Of a stretch of 61,597 bases of DNA, positions 33,182 to 42,314 are shown piece after piece. Both the position numbers and the translations under genes were made by a program. Source of the DNA: Rubricella aquisinus (GTDB lineage Bacteria > Pseudomonadota > Alphaproteobacteria > Rhodobacterales > Rhodobacteraceae); NCBI RefSeq assembly GCF_014199445.1, contig NZ_JACIJS010000001.1, positions 602,193-663,789 of the forward strand, given 5' to 3'. Each line of letters begins with the position of its first letter. The first letter of the stretch is position 1. Under the pieces are notes generated by a model, which did not search any database, had not been told where the DNA came from, and was given only the letters and a program-made list of their open reading frames with translations.

Positions 33182-34450
33182 ATGACCACTTTTAAAACGA
33201 CCCTTGCCGCGCTTGCGGCCTCCACGATGATCGCGGGCACCGCCTTTGCGGGCGGCCACGGCGCCAAGCTGTCGGGCGATCTCGTGATCTTCTCGGACAT
33301 GTCGAACCCGGCACCGCGCGCGGTGATGGAAGGCATGGTTGAGCGTTTCGGGGAAATGCACCCTGACCTCAACATCGAGCTGACCGTGATCGACCGCGAA
33401 GCCTACAAGACCCAGATCCGCAACTTCCTGAGCGCGAACCCGCCGGATGTCGCCAACTGGTATGCAGCCAACCGGATGCGCCCGTTTGTGTCTGCTGGCC
33501 TTTTTGAAGACGTGTCCGACCTGTGGGCAGAGGATGAATTCGCGAACCTCGCCTCCACCAAGGGCGCCATGACCATCGACGGTGCCCAGTGGGGCGTGCC
33601 CTATACCTACTATCAGTGGGGCGTGTACTACCGTGAGGACATCTATAACGATCTCGGTCTTGAAGAGCCGACCACATGGGACGAGGAAAAGGCAAACTGC
33701 CAGACGCTCCTCGATAACGGGATCAAGTGCTACACCATCGGCACGAAGTTCCTGTGGACCGCTGGCGGCTGGTTCGACTATCTCAACATGCGCACCAACG
33801 GCTATGACTTCCATGCCGCTCTGACCGCGGGCGAGGAAAGCTGGCTCAGCTCCCCGGTGCGGGAGACCTTTGAAAATTGGCGTGAGCTGATCGACATGGG
33901 TGCCTTCATCGACGATCACCAGACCTATTCCTGGCAGGAAGCGCTGCCGTTCATGCTGCGGGGCGAAGCGGCCGCGTATCTGATGGGCAACTTCTCCGTT
34001 GCGCAGTTCCGCGATGGTGGTCTGACCGACGATCAGCTCGACTTCTACCAGTTCCCGACCATCACACCGGGCATCGCAAAAGCAGAAGACGCGCCGACCG
34101 ACACGTTCCACATTCCCTCGGGTGCACAGAACAAAGAAGCCGCGCGTGAATTCCTGCGCTTCGTTGTGTCGGCTGAGAACCAGACGCTCATCAACAATGG
34201 TGACAACCTTGGTCAGCTTCCGGTGAACGCGGCGTCCTCCGTGGACAATGACGAGTTCCTTCAGCAGGGCTTTGAAATGCTGTCCTCCAACTCTCCGGGT
34301 GGTGTGGCGCAGTTCTTTGACCGCGATGCATCTGCCGAGATGGCCTCTGTCGCGATGCAGGGTTTCCAGGAATTCATGGTGTTCCCGGATAACCTCGACG
34401 ACATCCTTCAGCGTCTGGAAGCAACCCGCATTCGCCTGAACGGCAACTAA
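33182..34450 (+). CDS. ABC transporter sugar-binding protein
   Basis: 422 residues, family 1 extracellular solute-binding protein. It has a signal peptide (about 1-23, ending TAFA). Typical motifs: MVERFGEMHPDLNIELTV, PPDVANWYAANRM, WGVPYTYYQWGVYYR and a late FLRFVVSAENQTLI. It lacks a lipobox and is a free periplasmic protein. It leads the galactoside operon. The genes behind it point to alpha- or beta-galactosides as ligand; the exact sugar is not decidable here. Confidence 0.93.
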   Translation: MTTFKTTLAALAASTMIAGTAFAGGHGAKLSGDLVIFSDMSNPAPRAVMEGMVERFGEMHPDLNIELTVIDREAYKTQIRNFLSANPPDVANWYAANRMRPFVSAGLFEDVSDLWAEDEFANLASTKGAMTIDGAQWGVPYTYYQWGVYYREDIYNDLGLEEPTTWDEEKANCQTLLDNGIKCYTIGTKFLWTAGGWFDYLNMRTNGYDFHAALTAGEESWLSSPVRETFENWRELIDMGAFIDDHQTYSWQEALPFMLRGEAAAYLMGNFSVAQFRDGGLTDDQLDFYQFPTITPGIAKAEDAPTDTFHIPSGAQNKEAAREFLRFVVSAENQTLINNGDNLGQLPVNAASSVDNDEFLQQGFEMLSSNSPGGVAQFFDRDASAEMASVAMQGFQEFMVFPDNLDDILQRLEATRIRLNGN

Positions 34451-34466
34451 GTCCTTGTGACCGTGA

Positions 34467-34497
34467 GGGGTGCCCGCTGAACCGGGCACCCCTTTTT
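34467..34497 (+). terminator. Intra-operon terminator/attenuator
   Basis: GGGGTGCCCG (34467-34476), loop CTGAAC, CGGGCACCCC (34483-34492), then TTTTT. Strong and complete, located between the binding-protein gene and the permeases. It should give more binding protein than membrane components, as in other sugar importers. Confidence 0.9.
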
Positions 34498-34523
34498 CGT
34501 CTTACCGATCCGGGGAGGTCGTC

Positions 34524-35441
34524 ATGGATCGCACTATTGCCCGAAAAAGCTGGTACCGCCGCAACGAAATCGCCGTCACGCCATGGCTGTTTCTGGCGCC
34601 GGGGGTCCTGTTTTTCCTTGTCTATGTGATCAGCCCGATCTTCCAAAGCTTTCACCTGTCGCTGTTCGAGTGGAACGGCCTTGGCGGTGAGAACAACGCC
34701 GCGAAATTCGTGGGCCTGCGCAATTATGAAGAGTTGATGACCGACAGCGCCTTTGAGGTGTCGCTCATCAACAACGTCAAGTGGCTGGTTCTGTACCTGC
34801 TGGCGATCCCGGCGGGGCTGTTCATTGCGTTGTTCCTCAATCAGACCGTCACCGGCATCCGGCTCTATAAATCGCTGTTTTTCTTTCCTTTCGTGATCTC
34901 GCAAATCGTGGTCGGCCTTGTATTTACATGGTTTTATGATCCGCGCTTTGGCCTGTTGAATGAGATTTTGGGCTGGGTTGGCCTTGGCCCCGTCAATATG
35001 CTGGGTGACCCGGACCTTGTGACCTATGGCATCATCTTTGCCGGTCTTTGGCCGCAAACGGCCTATTGCATGATCCTGTATCTCACGGGCCTCAATGCCG
35101 TGGACCCAGAGCAGATCGAAGCCGGGCGGCTGGATGGGGCGAAAGGCTGGCGGATGCTCTGGCATGTGATCCTGCCGCAACTCAAGCCCGCGACCTTTAT
35201 CGCTTTTGTGGTCACGATCATCGGCGCGCTGCGCTCCTTCGATCTGATCTCCATCATGACGAATGGCGGGCCGTTTGGGCAAAGCCGGGTCTTGTCCTTT
35301 TACATGTTTGAGAAGGCGCTGTCGGAATATGGCTTCCGCATGGGGTATGGCGCGGCGATCGCCGTGGTGCTGTTCCTGATCATGCTGATCTTTATCTCTT
35401 ACTTCCTGTGGTCGATGTACCGCGAAGAGCGAGGGCACTGA
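34524..35441 (+). CDS. ABC sugar permease, MalF/UgpA type
   Basis: 305 residues, six membrane segments. The start is ATG 34524 with GGGGAGG upstream. The ATPase-coupling EAA loop is EAGRLDGAKGWRMLWHVILPQLKP near residue 195. It pairs with the next gene to form the heterodimeric channel of a CUT1 importer. Confidence 0.93.
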   Translation: MDRTIARKSWYRRNEIAVTPWLFLAPGVLFFLVYVISPIFQSFHLSLFEWNGLGGENNAAKFVGLRNYEELMTDSAFEVSLINNVKWLVLYLLAIPAGLFIALFLNQTVTGIRLYKSLFFFPFVISQIVVGLVFTWFYDPRFGLLNEILGWVGLGPVNMLGDPDLVTYGIIFAGLWPQTAYCMILYLTGLNAVDPEQIEAGRLDGAKGWRMLWHVILPQLKPATFIAFVVTIIGALRSFDLISIMTNGGPFGQSRVLSFYMFEKALSEYGFRMGYGAAIAVVLFLIMLIFISYFLWSMYREERGH

Positions 35442-35442
35442 G

Positions 35443-36291
35443 ATGTTTCCCACACCGATCGAAAAAACGTCCCGCTCATGGCAGTTGACCTATCAGGGCC
35501 TGCTGCCGCTCGCGCTGATCACATGGCTGCTGCCGCTGATTGCGGTCGCCATCTTTTCCGTGAAGCCGAGTGGCGATTTCACCATGGGCAATTACTGGGG
35601 CGCGCCGTCCTCTTTTGAGGGCATCGTGAACTATACCCGCGTGTTCACCGACAGTGACATGCCGCGCTATCTGTTCAACTCGGTGTTCATCACCGTGCCG
35701 ACGGTTCTGGGCTGTGTCGCGCTGTCCGCGATGACCGGTTTTGCGCTGGGCATCTACCGGTTCCGCTCGAACCTGTTTGTGTTCTTTCTGTTCGTGGCTG
35801 GGAATTTCGTGCCGTTCCAGATCCTGATGATCCCGGTGCGGGATTTGACGCTGGATCTGGGGCTTTATGACACGAAAACCGGGCTTGTGCTTTTCCACAT
35901 CGCGTTCCAGACCGGGTTTTGCACGCTCTTCATGCGCAATTTTATCCGCGCGCTGCCGATGGAACTGATCGAAGCCGCGCGGGTCGAGGGCGTGCGCGAA
36001 TGGCGGATTTTCTGGTTCGTCGTGCTGCCCCTGATGAAGCCTGCGCTCGCCGCCATGGCGGTGCTCGTGTTCACCTTCATCTGGAATGACTATTTCTGGG
36101 CCGTGGTGCTCACCCAAGGGCCGGAAAGCCAGCCCGTCACCGCAGGCATCACCAGCTTCAACGCGCAATATGGCGTGGCCTATAACATGCTTTCGGCAGG
36201 GTCGATCATCGCGGCATTGCCGCCTGTGATGATGTTCTTTCTGATGCAAAAGCACTTCATCGCCGGTCTGACATTGGGTGCCGTGAAATGA
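35443..36291 (+). CDS. ABC sugar permease, MalG/UgpE type
   Basis: 282 residues, six membrane segments, with EAA loop EAARVEGVREWRIFWFVVLPLMKP. It starts 2 bases after the preceding permease and overlaps the alpha-galactosidase start by 4 bases (ATGA). Confidence 0.93.
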   Translation: MFPTPIEKTSRSWQLTYQGLLPLALITWLLPLIAVAIFSVKPSGDFTMGNYWGAPSSFEGIVNYTRVFTDSDMPRYLFNSVFITVPTVLGCVALSAMTGFALGIYRFRSNLFVFFLFVAGNFVPFQILMIPVRDLTLDLGLYDTKTGLVLFHIAFQTGFCTLFMRNFIRALPMELIEAARVEGVREWRIFWFVVLPLMKPALAAMAVLVFTFIWNDYFWAVVLTQGPESQPVTAGITSFNAQYGVAYNMLSAGSIIAALPPVMMFFLMQKHFIAGLTLGAVK

Positions 36292-38327
36292 GCCATGTCT
36301 GGCGGGTTGATACCCCCCGTCAGACCCTCGTTTTCGCAAGCAAGGACGGGGGGCTGCCGGAGGTGGCCTATTGGGGCGCGCCCTTGCCCATGGGCGAGGA
36401 TTTGGCGGCGCTGACCCGCGCCCTGTTGCCCGATGAGGTGACGGGCGGGATGCTGGATGCGCGACCCAAGATGACCATCTGCCCATTGGCGCGAGACATG
36501 TTTCCCGGTCATCTGGGCGCGGATGTGTCCGGCGCGCCGATGCTCCGGCTTCAGGGCCAGTCGGGTGCTGTGACCCGGTTTGAGGGTGATGGCTACCGCT
36601 ACACATTGACGGCGGATGCGTGCGCGCAAAGCGGCGTTATTGCCCTGTCCGCGCGGCTCGAAGGGCCGGGTATTCGCTGGCTTGCCGCCCCGGCCCTGCC
36701 TGCGCCTGCCACGGGAACGCATTTTCGCAGCTATGCCGGGCGCTGGACCGGTGAATTCTCGCGCCAAGACATCCCGTGGACCGTCGGCGCGCATCTGCGG
36801 GAGGTCCGCGACGGGCGCACAAGTCATGAGGCGTTTCCGGGCGTGATCCTCGGCGCTGGTCCGATCCGCAACACCACAGGCGAAGTGTTTGGCTTGCATC
36901 TGGGTCAATCCACCGGGCACCGCATGGTCGCGGAAGAATTGCCCGATGGTCGCCGTCAGGTGATGTTCGGTCCGATGCTCGCCCATGGGGGTGCCGACGA
37001 CGTGACCGCCGGGCCGCTGTACCTGATGCGGTCGGATGCGGGCGTGAATGGCCTGACGGAGCAAAGCCATGCGCATCTGCGCGGCCTTGTGGATTTCCCC
37101 GATCCGGCCCGCCCGCGCCCGGTGCATTACAATTGCTGGGAGGCGGTCTATTTCCGCCATAACCTTGATGAGTTGAAATCCATCGCCACCCGCGCCGCCG
37201 ATTTGGGCGCGGAGCGGTTCGTGCTGGATGACGGTTGGTTCAAGGGCCGCAATGACGACACGACGAGCCTTGGCGATTGGGTCGTGGATCGGCACAAATT
37301 CCCCGATGGCCTCACCCCGCTGATCGCGCATGTGCAATCACTCGGTATGGTGTTTGGCCTCTGGGTCGAGCCGGAGATGGTGAACCCCGACAGTGACCTT
37401 TACCGGGCGCATCCTGACTGGGTGCTTGGCGCCCCTGACCAGCCGCTGGGGCGCAACCAGATGGTGCTCGATATCGCGCGGTCTGAGGTGAGCGACTATC
37501 TGTTCGCGCGTCTCGATGCGCTGTTGACCGAGTATGACATCGACTACCTCAAATGGGATCATAACCGTGTGCTCCCCTTCCCTGATCATCATCAGGCGGA
37601 GGCGGTGTACGCGTTGTTGGACCGGTTGCGCGCTGCCCATCCGGCGGTGGAGATTGAAAGCTGTGCGTCGGGCGGCGGGCGGATAGACTGGGGTATCCTC
37701 CAGCGGACCCACCGGGTGTGGCTCTCTGACAGCAATGACGCGCTGGAGCGGATGCGGATGCAGGCGGAGGCGCTGCCTTTCCTGATCCCGGAGGTCACCG
37801 GCTCCCATGTCGGGCCGCGCGCGTGCCACACCTCTGGACGCGTGCTGCCGATCGCCTTGCGCGGCTGGATCGCGGCGCAGCGCCATTTCGGGTTTGAGAT
37901 GGACCCGCGCGAATTGACTGATGCGGAGGCCACGACGCTCACCCACATCACGGCTTGGTGGAAGGGCAATCGCGATTGGCTGATGCCTGCGCGGCGGCAC
38001 CTCCTTGACCTTGACGATCCCGAACGGTTCGGGGAGATGGCCGTGGCCCGCGATGGCAGCCAATTCGCGCTGTGGCTGGGCCAGCGTGGCACGCCCCGCA
38101 GCGTGATGCCCCGCCCGGTGCCGCTGACCGGGTTGGAGCGGGACGCGACCTACCGCGTGCGCCTGTTGAATGCGGATGACATCCCGGCGATGTGGTCCCG
38201 CAATCAGACCGAATTTCGTGAGGGGGCCATCACCCTCTCCGGTGCAGCCCTGATGGGCCGGGGCCTGATCCCACCCGTCACCCAGCCTGCCAGCATCTAT
38301 GTGTTTCAAGGGGAACGCCTCGCATGA
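36288..38327 (+). CDS. GH36 alpha-galactosidase
   Basis: 679 residues with no signal peptide, so cytoplasmic; it hydrolyses imported alpha-galactosides. The barrel carries RFVLDDGWFKGRNDDTTSLGDW, GLWVEPEMVNPDSDLYR and the nucleophile D424 in DYLKWDHNR. D481 in WLSDSND is the expected acid/base. An N-terminal beta-sandwich of about 270 residues precedes it, as in GH36. Its 4-base overlaps with both neighbours show tight coupling. Confidence 0.93.
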   Translation: MSHVWRVDTPRQTLVFASKDGGLPEVAYWGAPLPMGEDLAALTRALLPDEVTGGMLDARPKMTICPLARDMFPGHLGADVSGAPMLRLQGQSGAVTRFEGDGYRYTLTADACAQSGVIALSARLEGPGIRWLAAPALPAPATGTHFRSYAGRWTGEFSRQDIPWTVGAHLREVRDGRTSHEAFPGVILGAGPIRNTTGEVFGLHLGQSTGHRMVAEELPDGRRQVMFGPMLAHGGADDVTAGPLYLMRSDAGVNGLTEQSHAHLRGLVDFPDPARPRPVHYNCWEAVYFRHNLDELKSIATRAADLGAERFVLDDGWFKGRNDDTTSLGDWVVDRHKFPDGLTPLIAHVQSLGMVFGLWVEPEMVNPDSDLYRAHPDWVLGAPDQPLGRNQMVLDIARSEVSDYLFARLDALLTEYDIDYLKWDHNRVLPFPDHHQAEAVYALLDRLRAAHPAVEIESCASGGGRIDWGILQRTHRVWLSDSNDALERMRMQAEALPFLIPEVTGSHVGPRACHTSGRVLPIALRGWIAAQRHFGFEMDPRELTDAEATTLTHITAWWKGNRDWLMPARRHLLDLDDPERFGEMAVARDGSQFALWLGQRGTPRSVMPRPVPLTGLERDATYRVRLLNADDIPAMWSRNQTEFREGAITLSGAALMGRGLIPPVTQPASIYVFQGERLA

Positions 38328-40039
38328 CCGATAAGAAAGAACTGCGCAGCCGCGCATGGTACGGCAAGAACGACAAGGACGGCTTCATCCACCGGTCGTG
38401 GATGAAAAATCAGGGCTTTCCGGATCACGCATTCGACGGGCGCCCGATCATCGGCATTTGCAACACATGGTCCGAACTGACGCCCTGCAACAGCGGATTG
38501 CGCGTGCTGGCGGAGGGCGTGAAGCGCGGTGTCTGGGAGGCCGGGGGCTTTCCAGTGGAATTCCCCGTTACGTCCTTGGGCGAGACGCAGATGAAGCCCA
38601 CGGCGATGCTGTTTCGCAACCTTCTTGCGATGGATGTGGAGGAATGCATCCGCGCCTATGGGATTGACGGCGTGGTCCTGCTTGGCGGCTGTGACAAGAC
38701 CACGCCGGGGCAGCTGATGGGCGCGGCATCGGTCGATCTGCCCGCGATTGTCGTGTCCTCCGGCCCGATGCTGAACGGCAAATGGCAGGGCAAGGATATC
38801 GGTTCCGGCACGGATGTCTGGAAATTCTCAGAAGCCGTGCGCGCGGGCGACATGACCTTGCAGGATTTCATGGCGGCGGAAAGTGGCATGAGCCGCTCTG
38901 CCGGGGTGTGCATGACGATGGGCACGGCGTCCACCATGGCGTCACTTGTTGAGGCGATGGGCCTTGCGCTGCCCACCAACGCGGCACTGCCGGCTGTGGA
39001 TGCGCGCCGCACGGCGCTGGCGCATCTGACGGGTAAGCGGATCGTGGAGATGGTGGAGGAGGATCTGAAACCCTCCGACATTCTCACGAAAGAGGCGTTC
39101 GAGAACGCGATCCTCGCGAATGCGGCGGTGGGCGGCTCCACCAATGCCGTGGTGCACCTGTTGGCCATCGCGGGGCGGGTGGGGGTCGATCTGACGCTCA
39201 AGGATTTCGAGATCGCGAAAGACATTCCGCTCCTCGTCAACTGTATGCCATCGGGCAAATACCTGATGGAGGATTTCTGCTATGCGGGCGGAATGCCCGT
39301 GATCCTCAAGGAGCTTGGCGACCATCTGCGTGCGGCGAAAACCGTGCTGGGCAAGGACATTTCGGACTATGCCAAGGGGGCTGAGAACTTCAATGAGGAC
39401 GTGATCCGCACGATGCAGAACCCGCTGCGCCCTGCCTCTGGCCTGCGGGTGCTCAAGGGCAATATCGCACCCGATGGGGCGATCATCAAACCTTCCGCCG
39501 CGTCCGACCACCTGCTGGTGCATGAAGGCCCGGCGCATGTGTTCGAGAGCATCGAAGATCTGAAAGCCACCATCGACGATCCCGATCTGCCCGTGACGCC
39601 CGATACGGTACTGGTGTTGAAAGGCTGCGGGCCGAAGGGCTATCCGGGGATGCCGGAGGTCGGCAATATGCCGATTCCGGGCAAGCTGGTGAAACAGGGC
39701 GTGCGCGATATGGTCCGCGTGTCTGACGCGCGCATGTCCGGCACCGCATTCGGCACCGTGGTGCTGCATGTCGCCCCCGAAGCACAGGCCGGTGGGCCGC
39801 TTGGGCTGGTGAAAACCGGGGATATGGTACGCCTCGATACGCTCAAGGGCACACTCGATATCCTTGTGTCGGATGAGGAGTTGGCCGTGCGCCGCGCCGA
39901 ATGGCAGGCCGAGCCGGAGCAATACACACGCGGCTATGCCCGGCTCTATATCGACCATGTGTTGCAGGCCGACCGGGGCGCGGACCTTGATTTCCTCGTC
40001 GGGAAAGATACACGCACCCCTTGGCGCGAAAGCCACTAA
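38324..40039 (+). CDS. IlvD/Edd-family sugar-acid dehydratase (galactonate/arabonate type)
   Basis: 571 residues. Three cysteines, C55 (ELTPCN), C123 (GGCDKT) and C196 (GVCMTMG), have exactly the spacing of the [2Fe-2S] ligands Cys59/127/200 in Rhizobium L-arabinonate dehydratase. KDGR-like Mg2+ site and GSTNAVVHL are conserved. The enzyme should convert an aldonate to its 2-keto-3-deoxy acid. The kinase and aldolase genes next door make D-galactonate the likely substrate, although the closest named family is L-arabonate dehydratase. Confidence 0.9.
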   Translation: MTDKKELRSRAWYGKNDKDGFIHRSWMKNQGFPDHAFDGRPIIGICNTWSELTPCNSGLRVLAEGVKRGVWEAGGFPVEFPVTSLGETQMKPTAMLFRNLLAMDVEECIRAYGIDGVVLLGGCDKTTPGQLMGAASVDLPAIVVSSGPMLNGKWQGKDIGSGTDVWKFSEAVRAGDMTLQDFMAAESGMSRSAGVCMTMGTASTMASLVEAMGLALPTNAALPAVDARRTALAHLTGKRIVEMVEEDLKPSDILTKEAFENAILANAAVGGSTNAVVHLLAIAGRVGVDLTLKDFEIAKDIPLLVNCMPSGKYLMEDFCYAGGMPVILKELGDHLRAAKTVLGKDISDYAKGAENFNEDVIRTMQNPLRPASGLRVLKGNIAPDGAIIKPSAASDHLLVHEGPAHVFESIEDLKATIDDPDLPVTPDTVLVLKGCGPKGYPGMPEVGNMPIPGKLVKQGVRDMVRVSDARMSGTAFGTVVLHVAPEAQAGGPLGLVKTGDMVRLDTLKGTLDILVSDEELAVRRAEWQAEPEQYTRGYARLYIDHVLQADRGADLDFLVGKDTRTPWRESH

Positions 40040-40054
40040 AGACAGGAGCATTCC

Positions 40055-40825
40055 ATGCAACTCGACGCGACATATGCAGACCTGAACGGCGCATCCGTGT
40101 TTATCACCGGGGGCGGCTCCGGCATTGGCGCGAGCCTGACCGAAGGGTTTTTGATGCAGGGCGCGAAAGTCACGTTCGTGCAGCGTTCTGACGGGACGGC
40201 CTTCGCGGATGAGATGGAGGCAAAACACCGCAATCGCCCGCTTTTTATCAAGTGTGACATCACCGATGTACCTGCCTTGAAACAAGCGGTGGAGGATGCG
40301 GCGGCGGCCCATGGCCCGGTCACGGTGCTCGTCAACAATGCCGCCAATGACAAACGCCATGCAGCGATGGACATCACGGCAGAAGACTGGGACTGGAACC
40401 AGTCGATCAACCTGCGCGCCTATCTGTTCGCGGCCCAAGCGGTGCAGCCGGGCATGGTTGCCGCCGGGGGCGGGTCGATCATCAACTTCTCCTCCATCAG
40501 CTACATGATGGGGAATGCGGGCTATGTGTCTTATGTCAGCGCGAACGCCGGGATCACGGGTATGACGCGCGGCCTTGCCCGCGAATGGGGGCCGGAGCGG
40601 ATCCGCGTCAACGCGCTCGCCCCTGGTTGGGTGCTGACGCAAAAGCAGCTTGATATGTGGGCCACCCCCGAAGACCTCGACGCGCATCTGGCACGCGCCT
40701 GCCTCAAGGATCACCTCAAGCCGGAGGATATCGTGGGCGGGGTACTGTTCCTTGCCTCCAACGCGTCGCGCATGATGACCTCCCAGACGATGGTGATCGA
40801 CGGGGGCGTGGTGGTGACGGGATGA
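40055..40825 (+). CDS. SDR-family dehydrogenase, probable galactose dehydrogenase
   Basis: 256 residues. The NAD(P)-binding TGGGSGIG is at 18-25 and NNAAND follows. The active-site region reads NFSSISYMMG and then Y160-V-S-A-N164. In classical SDRs this is Y-x-x-x-K, so the catalytic Lys is Asn here (codon AAC, 40544-40546). The C-terminal RVNALAPGW is normal. From position in the operon it should oxidise D-galactose to the lactone, but the Lys-to-Asn change makes its activity worth testing. CAGGAG precedes the ATG. Confidence 0.85.
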   Translation: MQLDATYADLNGASVFITGGGSGIGASLTEGFLMQGAKVTFVQRSDGTAFADEMEAKHRNRPLFIKCDITDVPALKQAVEDAAAAHGPVTVLVNNAANDKRHAAMDITAEDWDWNQSINLRAYLFAAQAVQPGMVAAGGGSIINFSSISYMMGNAGYVSYVSANAGITGMTRGLAREWGPERIRVNALAPGWVLTQKQLDMWATPEDLDAHLARACLKDHLKPEDIVGGVLFLASNASRMMTSQTMVIDGGVVVTG

Positions 40826-41709
40826 GTATTCGACCTGACTGGATTGCGGTGGATTGGGGCACGTCGAACCTGCGCGTCTGGGCGATGCAGGGGCGTGATG
40901 TGCTGGCCGCGCGCAGTTCGGATGCGGGGATGAACACGCTTGAGCCGGGCGGGTTTGAACCGGCGCTTCTCGCGCTGATCGACAGTTGGCTGGGTGATGG
41001 CGCGACGCCGGTGATCGCCTGCGGCATGGTCGGATCGCGGCAGGGCTGGGGGGAGGCCCCCTATCTCGACGTGCCGACCGTGCCCACGGGAAGCCCGGCG
41101 CGGATGCCGGTCCGGGATGCGCGGATCACCGTCTCTGTCCTGCCGGGGATCAAACAGGCGGATCCGGCGGACGTGATGCGCGGGGAAGAAACGCAGATCG
41201 CGGGCCTGATCGCGGAGGAGCCGCGCTTTGACGGTGTGGTCTGCCTGCCCGGTACGCACACCAAATGGGTGCGCATCAGCGCCGAAGAGGTCTGCCATTT
41301 CCGCACCGCCATGACGGGCGAAATGCACAGCCTTCTGAGCAAACAATCGGTGCTGCGCCACTCCATCACCGCCGATTGGGACGATCAGACCTTCCTTGAT
41401 GCGGTGGATGAAGTGATGTCGCGCCCGGAACGGATCGCCTCATCCCTGTTCAGCATCCGCGCGGCGGGGCTGGTGGGGCGGGAGTGCGCCAGCCCCGCCG
41501 CGCGCCTTTCGGGCATCCTGATCGGGGCGGAGCTTGCCGCGATGAAACCTTATTGGCTGGGGCAGGACGTGGCACTTATTGGCTCGGACAAGCTCTGCGC
41601 GCTCTACGCGCAGGCATTGCGCCTGACGGGGCTGGAGGCACGCATCCTTGACGCAACCCGGATGACGCTGGCAGGTCTTGCCGCTGCATATGAAGGATCA
41701 CTGACATGA
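40822..41709 (+). CDS. dgoK: 2-dehydro-3-deoxygalactonokinase
   Basis: 295 residues from the ATG at 40822, which overlaps the preceding stop (ATGA). N-terminal phosphate loop VDWGTSNLRVW, then GMVGSRQGWGEAPYL and LPGTHTKWVRI, all characteristic of DgoK. It phosphorylates 2-keto-3-deoxygalactonate at C6 for the aldolase encoded next. Confidence 0.93.
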   Translation: MSIRPDWIAVDWGTSNLRVWAMQGRDVLAARSSDAGMNTLEPGGFEPALLALIDSWLGDGATPVIACGMVGSRQGWGEAPYLDVPTVPTGSPARMPVRDARITVSVLPGIKQADPADVMRGEETQIAGLIAEEPRFDGVVCLPGTHTKWVRISAEEVCHFRTAMTGEMHSLLSKQSVLRHSITADWDDQTFLDAVDEVMSRPERIASSLFSIRAAGLVGRECASPAARLSGILIGAELAAMKPYWLGQDVALIGSDKLCALYAQALRLTGLEARILDATRMTLAGLAAAYEGSLT

Positions 41710-42314
41710 GCCGTAACCTGATTGCGATCTTGCGAGGCGTCACACCCGATGAGGCCGTCCCGATGGTGGAGGCGATCGTGAACGCGGGCATCACCCGGAT
41801 CGAAGTGCCGCTCAACTCCCCCGATCCGCTTGTGTCGATCAAGCGGATGGTGGACGCGGTCAGCGACCGGGCAGAGCTTGGCGCGGGAACCGTTCTGACG
41901 ACCAAGGATGTGGCTGCCGTTCAGGCCACGGGTGCCACGTTCATCGTATCCCCCAATTGCGACAGCCAAGTGATCCGCTGCACCAAAACGCTCGGCATGG
42001 GCAGCTATCCCGGTGTGTTCAGCCCGTCTGAATGTTTCGAGGCGCTGAAGTGCGGCGCTGATGCGCTTAAAATCTTTCCCGCCTCGCTGATGGGGCCGGA
42101 GGGGATCAAGGCGATCAAGGCTGTACTGCCCGCAGGCACCCAAGTCTATGCCGTGGGCGGTGCTGGGCCGGAGAATTTCGCGGATTGGGCGGCGGCGGGC
42201 ACCGATGGCTATGGCATCGGATCGGCGCTGTTCAAGCCGGGCATGAGCGTGGATGATGTGGCGACCCGCGCCGCGCGGATCGTGGCAGCCTATGACGAGG
42301 TGCATAATGGCTGA
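41706..42314 (+). CDS. dgoA: 2-dehydro-3-deoxy-6-phosphogalactonate aldolase
   Basis: 202 residues, class I KDPG/KDPGal aldolase fold. E in RIEVPLNSP and the Schiff-base lysine in DALKIFPASLMGPEG are present. The sequence is nearer to the KDPGal than to the KDPG branch (PLNSPDP, GSALFKPG). It splits KDPGal into pyruvate and glyceraldehyde-3-phosphate. It overlaps dgoK by 4 bases and the lactonase gene by 8. Confidence 0.93.
   Translation: MSRNLIAILRGVTPDEAVPMVEAIVNAGITRIEVPLNSPDPLVSIKRMVDAVSDRAELGAGTVLTTKDVAAVQATGATFIVSPNCDSQVIRCTKTLGMGSYPGVFSPSECFEALKCGADALKIFPASLMGPEGIKAIKAVLPAGTQVYAVGGAGPENFADWAAAGTDGYGIGSALFKPGMSVDDVATRAARIVAAYDEVHNG

Noticed and set aside
38942-40714. 590-codon minus-strand ORF across the dehydratase and SDR genes
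   Set aside because: Antisense shadow of two recognisable enzymes.
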